DNA from: JACPRL01 sp035573715
GTDB lineage: Bacteria; Acidobacteriota; Terriglobia; Acidiferrales; 2-02-FULL-67-57
Assembly: GCA_035573715.1 (NCBI GenBank)
Contig: DATLZZ010000010.1
Span: 186,001-250,000 of the forward strand
DNA: 64,000 nucleotides
Reading direction: 5' to 3'
Position numbers and translations under genes: made by a program. Of this stretch, positions 47,235 through 56,218 are shown one piece after another. The notes under the pieces were generated by a model. The model was not told the origin of the DNA, made no database searches, and was given only the letters and a program-made list of their open reading frames with translations. The stretch's first letter is position 1, and each line of letters begins with the position of its first letter.

Positions 47235-48020
47235 ATGACCCGCTCGCGCCTTCCAGCACGTCGCAACGCCAAGCCTCTTCCGCCCGATGAACACCAGCTC
47301 CGGATCGCGCGGATCGTGCAGGAAGGCCTGCTACCGCCGCCGCTGACTTCGCTGCCCGACCTGGAAGTGGCGGCGCGCTTCATGCCGTCCCGCGGCGTGG
47401 GCGGCGACTTCTACGACTATTTCCCCATCGGCGCCGGCGGGCTGGGTCTCTATCTGGGCGACGTGCAAGGCAAGGGACTCGAGGCGGCGATGTACGCCCT
47501 GCTGGTGAGCGGGCTGATGCGGGGCCTGAACAAGACCGGCAACAAGCCCGCCAGCGTGATTGACATGCTCAACCGGCGCCTTTGCTTTCGCAACGTGCCG
47601 GGAAAATTCTGCTGTCTTGGGTACGCGGTAATCGACCGCGACGCCCGCCAGCTTTTCTTCGCCAACGCCGGCCTGCCGTTCCCGCTGTTGCAGCGCGGGG
47701 GCTCGTCCGAGCCGGTGCGCCTCACCGGCTCGCCGGTGGGGCTTTTCGACCCGTGCGAGTTCGACCAGGTCACCACGCCGCTTCTGCCGGGCGACCGCAT
47801 TCTGTTCTACACCGACGGGCTGGGCGACGTGCTCGACCACGGTCGCGGTGGCGCCGAAGCCTACCTCTCCCGCTACCTCACCTCCCACCCCGACGCCTCC
47901 GCCACTGCGTTGGCGGACGGGCTGATGCGACGCCTCGCGCGCCGCCCCCGTCCTCTGCTCGACGACGCCACATTCATCGTCGTCCGTATGCTGGACTCTG
48001 ATGGCGCCCGGCGGCTCTGA
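47235..48020 (+). CDS. SpoIIE/RsbU-type PP2C phosphatase (single domain)
   Basis: 261 residues, ATG 47235. IARIVQEGLLPPPLTSLPDLEVAARFMPSRGVGGDFYDYFPI, GLYLGDVQGKGLEAAMYALLVSGLMRG, FFANAGLPFPLLQ, PLLPGDRILFYTDGLGDVLD and DDATFIVVRM are the SpoIIE blocks with metal-binding aspartates. No sensor domain is attached, so activity must be controlled through partners. A plausible partner is a STAS antagonist like 18199-18597. It lies 48 bp after the repressor gene, in the same direction. Confidence 0.88.
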   Translation: MTRSRLPARRNAKPLPPDEHQLRIARIVQEGLLPPPLTSLPDLEVAARFMPSRGVGGDFYDYFPIGAGGLGLYLGDVQGKGLEAAMYALLVSGLMRGLNKTGNKPASVIDMLNRRLCFRNVPGKFCCLGYAVIDRDARQLFFANAGLPFPLLQRGGSSEPVRLTGSPVGLFDPCEFDQVTTPLLPGDRILFYTDGLGDVLDHGRGGAEAYLSRYLTSHPDASATALADGLMRRLARRPRPLLDDATFIVVRMLDSDGARRL

Positions 48021-48056
48021 GCGACCTCGGCGAGTGGAGAGACAGCAATGTGTGTC

Positions 48057-48515
48057 CTACTGGCTGGAGCGAGGGCCGGGGATGGCTTTCAGCGGGATGA
48101 AGTGATTCAACACCCACATCGGTCCCACCAGCAGGTGGGCGAGGTTTTTGAAAAAGGCGGGCGAGCGCTTTTCATAGACGCCGTGGCCGATGAACTGGAA
48201 GACCCAGCCAAGCGCGAACAGCCCCAGGTTCCACTGCCAGGGCACGTGGCGCGCGCCTAGATAGAGCAGAACGTAGACCGCGGTGAGGGCGAGGCCGAGT
48301 CGCAGGTCGAGCCCCAGATAGACAGGCGCCATCAGCGCAATCAAGAGCAGCGCGGCTTCGACCGCCCACCCGCGCACTGCGAAGAGCGGCAGGCTGGTGA
48401 GGCCGAGAGTTCCAAAGGCAATCAAGGGAATCCCGACCGAGTGGCACCACTGGTTGCCGGCGGAGCGGTGGTGTTCGGCGTAGTCGGCAAAGAGGACGTC
48501 GAGGCGGGCGCGCAT
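48057..48515 (-). CDS. Mpo1/DUF962-family membrane protein
   Basis: 152 residues, ATG 48515. DVLFADYAEHHRSAGNQWCHSVGIPLIAFGTLGL is the family's opening, with histidines that in Mpo1 bind iron; four or so TM segments follow, then WVFQFIGHGVYEKRSPAFFKNLAHLLVGPMWVLNHFI. Mpo1 is a 2-hydroxy fatty-acid dioxygenase in yeast; bacterial members are membrane proteins of presumed lipid function. Confidence 0.85.
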   Translation of the reverse strand: MRARLDVLFADYAEHHRSAGNQWCHSVGIPLIAFGTLGLTSLPLFAVRGWAVEAALLLIALMAPVYLGLDLRLGLALTAVYVLLYLGARHVPWQWNLGLFALGWVFQFIGHGVYEKRSPAFFKNLAHLLVGPMWVLNHFIPLKAIPGPRSSQ

Positions 48516-48637
48516 CGGCTCACTCGGAACTGCGGCGATAGTAGGCCGGGCGCGGGCTCAAGTCAACTCGGAAACGTTCGAGGAAGCCGGCTCTGGCGGG
48601 CTTGCTTCTCCCGCAGTGCAGGCGTAGGATGGGCAAA

Positions 48638-49066
48638 ATGTCCGCGCAGAACCTGTTTCGCAACTGGGTGGCCGGTGACTTCCGGCGCGAGGCGAGCGAA
48701 TTCTGCCTGGTGGCGCAGGAACGCTTCGGCCTGGAGCTCAATTATTCCCCGGACTCGCTGTCGGAGCTTGACAACCTGATTGACGCCGAGTTCGGGCCGG
48801 GCTCGGCCGACGACAACGCCGCGCTCATCGTCCAGATGGGCAGCTACGTGGGCGAGGTGGTGCTGCGCGCCTTCGGGGGCGTGTGGCGCGCGGATGAGGA
48901 GCTCTTCCACTCGCCGGCCATCATCATTGAAGGCCGGTTGCAGGCGCGTACCTTCCCGCTCTCGCGAGTCTGGCAGCGCTTCGAGTATGGGGACGAGAAG
49001 TCCCTGGTCGCCTACTACGACGAGCTCACCCGCACCGTGGCCCGCGTGCGCCTGCCGCGGGCGTGA
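48638..49066 (+). CDS. Conserved-looking protein of unknown function
   Basis: 142 residues from ATG 48638; an ATG three codons upstream (48629) and a longer start at 48602 are alternatives. QNLFRNWVAGDFRREASEFCLVAQERFGLELNYSPDSLSELDNLIDAEFGPGS is helical, then MGSYVGEVVLRAFGGVWRADEELFHSPAIII and FPLSRVWQRFEYGDEKSLVAYYDEL. The pattern resembles small DUF3806-type proteins but is not assigned with certainty. No signal peptide. Confidence 0.68.
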   Translation: MSAQNLFRNWVAGDFRREASEFCLVAQERFGLELNYSPDSLSELDNLIDAEFGPGSADDNAALIVQMGSYVGEVVLRAFGGVWRADEELFHSPAIIIEGRLQARTFPLSRVWQRFEYGDEKSLVAYYDELTRTVARVRLPRA

Positions 49067-49106
49067 GTCTGAGATTTCAAATCTCAAATTTGAAATCTCA
49101 AATCGG
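49067..49106. repeat. AAATCTC/AAATTTG heptamer palindrome
   Basis: AT-rich heptamer units (AAATCTC, AAATTTG) in inverted order in the gap before the rhodanese gene; the same family as the repeat inside the terminase gene at 21207-21236. Confidence 0.75.
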
Positions 49107-49117
49107 AGATTGCTCTT

Positions 49118-49492
49118 CTACTTTTCGGTCGGGAACCCCGCTTCGCTCCAGGCACGCCAGCCGCCCCACATGGACCAGACGTTCTTGTAGCCCATCTTCT
49201 TGAGGTTGTCGGCGGCCAGCGCCGAGCGGTAGCCGCCGCCGCAATAGAGCACGATGGGCGTCTCGTGGTTGGGGACTCTTTCTTCGATGTCGCGCTCGAT
49301 AATCCCCTTGCACAGCGACTCGGCCCCCGGCAGGTGCCCGCGGGCGTGCTCTTCGCCCTCGCGGACGTCAATCAAGCGGAAATTCTCCCCGCCCTCGAGC
49401 TTCGCCTTCACCTCTTCGATCGAAAGCTCGGGCACGCGCTGTCGCGCCTCCTCCACGATCTTCAGAAACCCCGGGCTGTGCGGCTTTGCCAT
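49118..49492 (-). CDS. Rhodanese-like sulfurtransferase
   Basis: 124 residues, ATG 49492. IEEVKAKLEGGENFRLIDVREGEEHARGHLPGA and the active-site loop LYCGGGYRSALAADNLKKMGYKNVWSMWGG with Cys84 mark a single-domain rhodanese that transfers sulfane sulfur. Convergent with the preceding gene, separated by the heptamer palindrome. No partner domain. Confidence 0.88.
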   Translation of the reverse strand: MAKPHSPGFLKIVEEARQRVPELSIEEVKAKLEGGENFRLIDVREGEEHARGHLPGAESLCKGIIERDIEERVPNHETPIVLYCGGGYRSALAADNLKKMGYKNVWSMWGGWRAWSEAGFPTEK

Positions 49493-49501
49493 CGGCTCCT
49501 C

Positions 49502-50335
49502 TCAATAGTCCTGCTTGCCCTGATAGATCATCTCTTTCAGATTGAACCGCGCCTTCATCTTGTCTTTCCGCCTTCCCTCAAACACGAACTCCGCCCACGC
49601 GGTTCCCGGCGGAAGTGTCTCGCGGCCATCCACGGTCCGGGGAAAGAAGAAGCTGAACCCCTCGCCCGTCCCCACCCCGTGCCGCATGACCTTCTCCGGC
49701 TTCAGGCGCAGCTTCGCTGAGGTCGCCAGCTCGGCGCGCTCTTTCAGTTCGGCGTCGTCAAGCCCGGAAAGAATGTCGGCCACGCGCGGCGCCTCGTCGT
49801 AGACCGGCCGGCCCATTTCGTCCCTGATGTCCTGGCTCTTGCGCTCGAAGGCCCCCACCGTGGTTTCTTCCGGCGGCGTGATGACGCGCACCGTAACCAC
49901 GTAGTGGTTGGGCGAAAGTTCTGCCGGCGGCGCCATCGTCCCCTTGATGACCGGCGACAACTCCTCCAGCCGTTTTAGCCCGTCCTGAACCGCCTGGGCC
50001 GAGCTCCAGCGGACGCCATACACGGCGCGCAGAAATTCCTGCTCTACCCGCATCGGCTCCTGGTCAAAGACGCGCGGCGGGTTCTCGGGGCTGGTGCGAT
50101 ACACCGCCACCTGGCCGTTGGCGAAGCGCGCCAGTTGCCGCCCGCTCTGCTGCAAAATTTCCACCTTCACCGCCCACGGCGATTTGATCAGAAGCTCCTT
50201 GGCTTCCTCTTCGCTCCACCCGCCCGCTGGCTTCGACTGCCAGAACTTTTCCGGCGGCAATGCCACCACGGCGCTCGCCGCCAGCAGAACAAGCAGGCAA
50301 GGGAAGGCTCGTCGCTTGAACACCACCAGATTCAT
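49502..50335 (-). CDS. Exported protein, tandem paralog B
   Basis: 277 residues from ATG 50335 (ATGA overlap with the upstream paralog). Signal peptide RAFPCLLVLLAASAVVA, then PPEKFWQSKPAGGWSEEEAKELLIKSPWAVKVEI. The block W-SEEEA---L--SPWA recurs in the gene just upstream (WTADEALEIVTDSPWAKSKAV), as do a later VRWSSAQAV/VRWESAKPV segment and a PLPPG/PLLRG C-terminal beta part. Two tandem copies of an uncharacterised secreted family, function unknown. Confidence 0.77.
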   Translation of the reverse strand: MNLVVFKRRAFPCLLVLLAASAVVALPPEKFWQSKPAGGWSEEEAKELLIKSPWAVKVEILQQSGRQLARFANGQVAVYRTSPENPPRVFDQEPMRVEQEFLRAVYGVRWSSAQAVQDGLKRLEELSPVIKGTMAPPAELSPNHYVVTVRVITPPEETTVGAFERKSQDIRDEMGRPVYDEAPRVADILSGLDDAELKERAELATSAKLRLKPEKVMRHGVGTGEGFSFFFPRTVDGRETLPPGTAWAEFVFEGRRKDKMKARFNLKEMIYQGKQDY

Positions 50336-51054
50336 CGCACCCACTCGCGCTCGACGCGAAATTTCTGCTTCAGCGTCTGGCGCGGAGCCTTGAAAACGAA
50401 TTCTACCACCTCGCTCGGCCCCCGCAGCAGGGGCTGGCCGTCGCGCTCGCGCGGAAACAGAAAGTGCACCGCCGCGTTCGCGCCCACGCCGCTGCGCCCC
50501 ACCTCGACCGGCGGGACTTCGCCGCGACGCGTCTTCAGCCGCGCCCGCTGGATCAACTCCGCGGGCTCGAGCCCTTCCAGCAGATCCTTGCCCGAGTGCG
50601 GGGGTTCGAGGGTCTTTACGGTAATCACGTAGCGGTTCCCGGGCAGCAGCGGCGGCGGGGATTGGAACTCCGCGCTGGTCTCCAGTCCCAGCTCACGCAG
50701 CCGGGCAAAGGCTTCGGCGACCGGCTTGGCCGATTCCCAGCGCACGAGATAGGTTTCGACGGGAATGTCGTCCGGCCCCAGCGCCCAGTCCTGTCCGCTG
50801 GGCGGGGCCGGTGCCTGCGAGGTGGGGCCGCGGTCGCGGCTGCTTCGCGCCGGGCGCGGCTGCGGGCTGCCGGCGCGCACCGCGTGCCGGCCGCTCATTA
50901 CGGCTTTCGACTTCGCCCACGGCGAGTCCGTCACAATCTCCAGGGCCTCGTCCGCCGTCCACGCCGACGCCGCCTTCTCATTCCACACCTCTCCTGCCCA
51001 CACCGCCCCCGCCGCCACTATGACCATTGTGAGCCCTGCGGGAACTTGCCTCAT
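50332..51054 (-). CDS. Exported protein, tandem paralog A
   Basis: 240 residues, ATG 51054. Signal peptide QVPAGLTMVIVAAGAVWA, then EVWNEKAASAWTADEALEIVTDSPWAKSKAVMSG. A Pro/Arg-rich linker (ARSSRDRGPTSQAPAPPSG) that the paralog lacks precedes VETYLVRWESAKPVAEAFARLREL and a C-terminal beta region. Stop overlaps the start of paralog B; a two-gene operon, downstream of polA on the same strand. Confidence 0.75.
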   Translation of the reverse strand: MRQVPAGLTMVIVAAGAVWAGEVWNEKAASAWTADEALEIVTDSPWAKSKAVMSGRHAVRAGSPQPRPARSSRDRGPTSQAPAPPSGQDWALGPDDIPVETYLVRWESAKPVAEAFARLRELGLETSAEFQSPPPLLPGNRYVITVKTLEPPHSGKDLLEGLEPAELIQRARLKTRRGEVPPVEVGRSGVGANAAVHFLFPRERDGQPLLRGPSEVVEFVFKAPRQTLKQKFRVEREWVR

Positions 51055-51123
51055 CGCTCTTTTGGATGCCCAAGTGTTTTCAGAAGTAGATTTCCCTTTA
51101 GTTCTGTGCCTCTGTGGCTAATC

Positions 51124-53748
51124 CTATTTAGCTTTCGCCCAGTTCTCCCCCACTCCCATCTCCACTTGCAGTGGCACCTTGAACGGAAACACCCGCCCAT
51201 CCGGCAGCTCAATCCGCTCCATCCCCTCCTTCACGAGCCCCTTCGCTCGCTCCACCTCGTCTTCCGGCGCCTCAAACAGCAAGTCGTCGTGCACCTGCAG
51301 AATCATCTTCGTCCGCAACCCCTCATCTCTTAGACGCGCGTGCACCCGAATCATCGCCAGCTTGATGATGTCTGCCGCCGTCCCTTGCAGCGGCGAGTTG
51401 AGCGCAATTCGTTCGCCGAGGCTGCGCTGCACGGTGTTCTGCGACTGAATCTCCGGAATCGGCCGCAGCCGGCCGAACAGCGTCCGCGTCTGCCCCGTCC
51501 GCCGCGTCTCTTCCAGCAGCCTCTCGCGGAACTTCTTCACTCCCGCGTAGCGCTTGAAGTAGGCGTCAATGTAACTCTGCGCCTCCTTGGGGTCGATGCC
51601 CAGCCGGGTCCCTAGGCCGAACCCCGTCAGCCCATAGATGATGCCGAAGTTGATCATCTTGGCGATGCGCCGCTCTTCGCCCGTCTGCGCCAGCGGCGGC
51701 ACGCCCAGCACTTCCTGTGCTGTGCGTGCGTGGATGTCCTCGTTCCGCCGGAAGGCGTCGAGCAGCACTGGATCTTCCGATAGATGCGCCAGCACCCGCA
51801 ATTCAATCTGCGAGTAGTCGGCCGCCAGCAGCGCGCAGCCCGGCTCGGCCACAAACGCTTCGCGAATCTTGTTTCCCAGCTCGGTACGAATCGGAATGTT
51901 CTGGAGGTTCGGGTCGGAGGACGACAGCCGGCCAGTCGCTGTGCCCGTCTGATTAAAGCTGGTGTGCAGCCGCCCGGTGCGCGGATGAATCGCCGCTGGC
52001 AAGGCGTCAATGTAAGTGGACTTGAGCTTGGACAGTTCGCGGTACTCAAGCACGCGCGCCGGCAACTCATGGGCGGTTGCCAGTTCTTCCAGCACGTCGG
52101 CCGCGGTCGACATCACCTTGCCGCGGCCCCGCTTGCGCGGCATCGGCAGTTGCAGCTTCTGGAACAGCACTTCGCTCAGTTGCTTGGGCGAGTTCAGGTT
52201 GAATTCCGTGCCGGCCAGCTCGTAAATGCGCGCGGTCAGTTTTTCAATCTCCTTCTCGCAGTAATGGGAAAGTTCTTCCAGCGCCCGCGGGTCGACGCGG
52301 ACGCCAGCGCGCTCCATAGCGGCCAGAACCGGAACCAGTGGCCGCTCGATGAGTTCATACACCTGCACCAGTTCCTGCGCCTCGATTTCGCGCCGCAGCG
52401 GCGCCGCCAGCCGCGCCACGAAGTCGGCCTTCTCCGCCACGGCGCCCGAGAGCGGCCGATTCAGTTGCCGCGCCGCCACTTCCTCGAGCCCGTGCTTCGG
52501 CGTCGTCGGCATCAGCAGATAGGAGTAAAGCGACGTCTCGTGCTCCACCCCGCGCAGCGCGATGCCTTCGCGCTCCAACGCGTGTATCGCCGTCTTCGAT
52601 TCGTGCACGGTCTTTGGCCGCTGTGCGTCTTCAAAGAAGCTGCGCGCTGCCTCCAGCCATGCCTTTCGGTCGCCAGTCAAGGTCGCCAGCCAACCCTCTC
52701 CCGCATGGGCCGAGAACGCCAGTGCGCTCAACTCCAAGTCGAGCGGCGCCGGCCCGCTGGTTTCAATCCACAGCGCGACCGGTTCGCGCGCCGCCTCCAG
52801 CCATGCCCGCAACTCCTCGGGCGTCTTGAACTCCTCGTAGTGCGTTTCAATGGCGGACCCCGGCGTTGCGGCCAGTTGTTCCTTCAGCAGGGAAGTGAAC
52901 CCCAACTCGGTGTAGAGCTCGACCAGCTTTTCTCGATCCGGCTCCCGCCGCGCCAGCCGCTCGAGCTCCAGCGGCACCGGCAGCGCGTCGTGCAGCGTCG
53001 CCAGTCGCCTAGACATTCGGATTTGCTCCTGCTGCTGCTCCAAGGCCTCGCGATAGCGCTTGTGCTTGACCTCGCGGGCGTGCGCCATCGCCTTTTCGGC
53101 CGTCCCGTACTGGGTAATCAGTTCGCGCGCGCCCTTTTCTCCGATGCCCTTCGCGCCGGGGATGTTATCGATGGCGTCGCCCAGCAGGGCCACCAGTTCC
53201 ACCACTTTCTGCGGCGGCACGCCGAAGTAGTCCACTACGGCGTCTTCGTCGAAAAACTTCTCTTTGGTCGGGCTGAAGACGCGAATGGGCGCGCCGTCTC
53301 GGGTCTTCACCAATTGCAGCATGTCCTTGTCGGAGGTGACGATGACCGCTTCGATGCCCGCCTCGGCGGCTCGTCGCGCCAGCGTGGCGATGACGTCGTC
53401 GGCCTCGTAGCGCTCATACTGCAGCATCGGCAGCCGCAGCGCCTCGCACAACCGGCGGATGTAGGGAATCTGTTGCTTCAGGTCGTCCGGGACGGGCGCC
53501 CGCTGCGCCTTGTACTCTTTGAACAGCTCGTCGCGCACCGTAGGTCCCAGCGACTCGAACACCACGGCGACGAAGTCGGGCGCGTGCTCCCGCAGCAGCT
53601 TGCTGAGCATGTTGTTGAAGAGGAAAACGGCGTTGGTGGGCACGCCTTGCGGGCTGGAAAACCGCAGTGGCGTCGGCGCGTGGTAGGCGCGGAAGATGTA
53701 GCTCATCGCGTCGATCAAGTAGAGACGCTTCCGTGCCCGCTCGCTCAT
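51124..53748 (-). CDS. polA: DNA polymerase I
   Basis: 874 residues, ATG 53748. N-terminal 5'-3' exonuclease (YLIDAMSYIFRAYHA, IVTSDKDMLQLV, GDAIDNIPGAKGIGEKGARELI). The middle 3'-5' exonuclease-like domain has lost its catalytic acids: the usual DxE motif reads LWIETSG (W in place of D) and the second Asp position is HETSLYSYLL, so proofreading is probably absent. Polymerase: motif A AADYSQIELRVLAHLS, motif B RRIAKMINFGIIYGLTGFGL, motif C QVHDDLLFEAP (HDD rather than the usual HDE). Repair and Okazaki-fragment processing enzyme. Confidence 0.95.
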   Translation of the reverse strand: MSERARKRLYLIDAMSYIFRAYHAPTPLRFSSPQGVPTNAVFLFNNMLSKLLREHAPDFVAVVFESLGPTVRDELFKEYKAQRAPVPDDLKQQIPYIRRLCEALRLPMLQYERYEADDVIATLARRAAEAGIEAVIVTSDKDMLQLVKTRDGAPIRVFSPTKEKFFDEDAVVDYFGVPPQKVVELVALLGDAIDNIPGAKGIGEKGARELITQYGTAEKAMAHAREVKHKRYREALEQQQEQIRMSRRLATLHDALPVPLELERLARREPDREKLVELYTELGFTSLLKEQLAATPGSAIETHYEEFKTPEELRAWLEAAREPVALWIETSGPAPLDLELSALAFSAHAGEGWLATLTGDRKAWLEAARSFFEDAQRPKTVHESKTAIHALEREGIALRGVEHETSLYSYLLMPTTPKHGLEEVAARQLNRPLSGAVAEKADFVARLAAPLRREIEAQELVQVYELIERPLVPVLAAMERAGVRVDPRALEELSHYCEKEIEKLTARIYELAGTEFNLNSPKQLSEVLFQKLQLPMPRKRGRGKVMSTAADVLEELATAHELPARVLEYRELSKLKSTYIDALPAAIHPRTGRLHTSFNQTGTATGRLSSSDPNLQNIPIRTELGNKIREAFVAEPGCALLAADYSQIELRVLAHLSEDPVLLDAFRRNEDIHARTAQEVLGVPPLAQTGEERRIAKMINFGIIYGLTGFGLGTRLGIDPKEAQSYIDAYFKRYAGVKKFRERLLEETRRTGQTRTLFGRLRPIPEIQSQNTVQRSLGERIALNSPLQGTAADIIKLAMIRVHARLRDEGLRTKMILQVHDDLLFEAPEDEVERAKGLVKEGMERIELPDGRVFPFKVPLQVEMGVGENWAKAK

Positions 53749-53797
53749 CGCCCGGCAGTATACCCCAGCGATTCCGTTTGGCGGGTTGGGCGGCCGG

Positions 53798-56116
53798 CTA
53801 GAAGTGCCAGCTCAAACGGCCGGAAACGACGCGCCGCGCCGAGAACTGCACCGGCGTGGTCTCGCTCTCTTTGGCAATCTGGTAAATGTCATTGCCGAGG
53901 TTGGTCACATTGAACTCGAAGTCCAGCCGCCGCGCCTCGCGCTGCCACAGCGCCACGCCCGTCGAGAAATCCGCGGTGAAGTGCTGCGGCAGACGCTCGA
54001 ACGTGAGCACCTCCTCGCCATTCACCTCGACATGCTCTTCCTTCGGCGTGCCGCTGCCGTAGCGCAGAATGAATCCTGCTCGGAGGTTCCGCCACGGCCG
54101 GCGATAAAAGATCATCGCCGTCCCGGTGTGGCGCTGGTCGAAGGCTGGGCGGATGCGCTCGCCTTCTTGCAGCTCTTCATCCAACAGGCCGCCGGTAATG
54201 GGGCCGAAGGAGGTGGCGCGCGCCAGCGCATATTGCAGCCGCGCCTCCAGTCCCAGCCGCTCCAGATGCCGCAGGCCCACCGTCCGCTCAATCCCCTTTG
54301 CGTGCGTGCGGGCGAAGTTGATGGGCACGAACAGTCGCGTGTTGCTGATCTCGCCGTTCTCGAACCCGTCGTCCCCGCGGCGCGCGTAGGCGTTGACCTC
54401 GAAGAAAACCTTCTCGCTCATCTCCTGGTGCCACCCGACTTCGAAGTAATGTTGCCGGTACGGCTTGGCTGCGCCCACCTAGTCCTCCTCGTCGTGGGGG
54501 GCGTTGCCGAGGAAGCTCGCCAGCACCACCCACTCCAGCGGCGGAGGCGTGAACAGACGGTCATAGGCGAAGTGAATCACCGAGCGGCTGCGCGGGACGT
54601 AGTAGGCCACCCCGACTCGCGGGCTCACCTGCGCGAACGACTCCACCAGGTTCAACTGGTCCCAGCGCACTCCTGCGTCCACCGTGAAGTTCCGGAACGG
54701 CGAGAAGTGGTCCTGCACGTAGAAGCTGAACTGCCCACCCACGTCCCGTCCGCGGAAGGAAAACTCAGAGAGGTCGGTCACTGTGTGGAATGGTTGGAGG
54801 ACCACGTCTGTTGCGAGATGGTGGTCGTCGTGCACGCGCTCATCGAAGGTGAAGCTCTCGCGCAGACGGAACAGGGCCAGGTTCACACCGGCCTTCACCG
54901 TGTGGCCGCCGCGGGCATAGGTCAGGTCGCTCTTGACTCCTGTGGTCAGCGTGCTGCGCGAACCGTCGCCGTAAGGCGTTGCCGGATCGCTCGTACCTAC
55001 CAGGCGGTCGGACACCACGCGCTCATACGCGGAAGTCGCCACCAGCCAGCGCGGCGGGAAGATGTGCTGCCAGCTCAGAATGGCGGTCTGTGCCCGCAGT
55101 CGTCGTGTGGCGTCGCGCCCTTCGAGTTCCTCGTCCTCGGTGTTGGGCAATTCGAAGTTGGTTCCGCCGCCGGTGAGGAACAGTTTGAGCAGGTTCTTCT
55201 CTCCCTGATAATCCACCTACGCTGTGCCCTCCACGCCGTAGCCGATGTCATGCAGCTCGTTTCGAATCGGCGGGTTGAGGTAGCGTCCTGACTCCGACGT
55301 GCTGGCAAAACAGTAATAGCCCCAACGCCCGGCAGCGCCGCCGTAGTCGGCGCTCAAGTCGCGGTTCAGCGCCGTTCCCACTCCCGCGTTCACCGAGCCG
55401 TGCCCATCCAGCGAGCGTCCCGATCGCGTCGCAATGTCCATCACTCCGCCGAAGCGGTTGCCGAACTCCGCCGCAAGCCCTCCAGAGAGGAAGTTGACCG
55501 AGTCGAAAATCTGCGGGCTGGCCGCGGGCGAGAAATGCACCTGCGGGTTGTCGAGAAACGACACCCCGTTGATGAACTGGTGCAACGAGAGCTCGTTGCC
55601 GCGGAAGTGAATGAAGTTGTCGTGGCTCAGCGTCGCCCCGGGCGCAATGAGTTCCGTCAGCGATGCCACGTCCTTCCGCGCCGGCCACGGCAGCTCGTCC
55701 AGTTGTTGCCGGGTGAGAAGCCGCGCCGAACCCGTCTGTCCCGGGTCGAGGTCTGTGTACTCGGCCCGCACTTCCACCTCCTGCTTCTCGCTGAGCCGGG
55801 GCGCCAGTTCAACACTCAGCACAACCGCCTGCCGCGGACGCACGGCGAGGTCGTAGTTCGACACGAAGAAACCGCTCGCCTCCACGTGCAACGTGCAGCT
55901 CCCTGGTTCCACCAACGGAAACCGGAAGCTTCCCTGAGCATCGGTTTGAGTCCGCAGCGGAGTCGCCGCGGTTGACGGACGCAACTCCACTTGCGCCCCC
56001 ACCACCGGCTTCCCGCCGCGGTCGTGGACTTGCGCATGGCGTTGCAATTTACGCCATTCGGTTTTGAAAAGCAAGAAGCGTAGGCCGTGTCTTGCAATTG
56101 GCACTGACTGTTGCAC
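53798..56116 (-). pseudogene. TonB-dependent outer-membrane receptor interrupted by two in-frame amber codons
   Basis: One continuous reading frame from ~56116 to 53798 is broken only by TAG at 55217-55219 and TAG at 54479-54481, giving pieces of 299, 245 and 226 residues. Piece 1 has a carboxypeptidase-like domain (GKPVVGAQVELRP ... SFRFPLVEPGSCTLHVEASGFFVSNYDLAV) and a plug (ASLTELIAPGATLSHDNFIHFRGNELSLHQFINGV ... AAEFGNRFGGVMDIATRSG). Pieces 2 and 3 are barrel strands, ending SARRVVSGRLSWHF with the terminal aromatic. No signal peptide or good start is visible at the 5' end. Most likely a decayed receptor; amber suppression is the alternative. Confidence 0.8.
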
Positions 56117-56127
56117 ATATGCAACAG
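56108..56127. promoter_or_regulatory. Operator-like palindrome CTGTTGC-N6-GCAACAG
   Basis: Perfect 7-bp inverted arms around ACATAT in the AT-rich region between the degenerate TonB receptor and lpxC. Confidence 0.5.
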
Positions 56128-56218
56128 GCTGCTCGCAGCGCCCATCATGTACCTTATAGATACTGAATATGTTGCTGTTGTTGCTTCGTTTGGACCCAAC
56201 CTTGCATCATAACCTGAG

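Noticed and set aside
51784..53913. 709-codon plus-strand open frame opposite polA
   Set aside because: Antisense to a fully conserved polA; long shadow frames are expected at this GC content.
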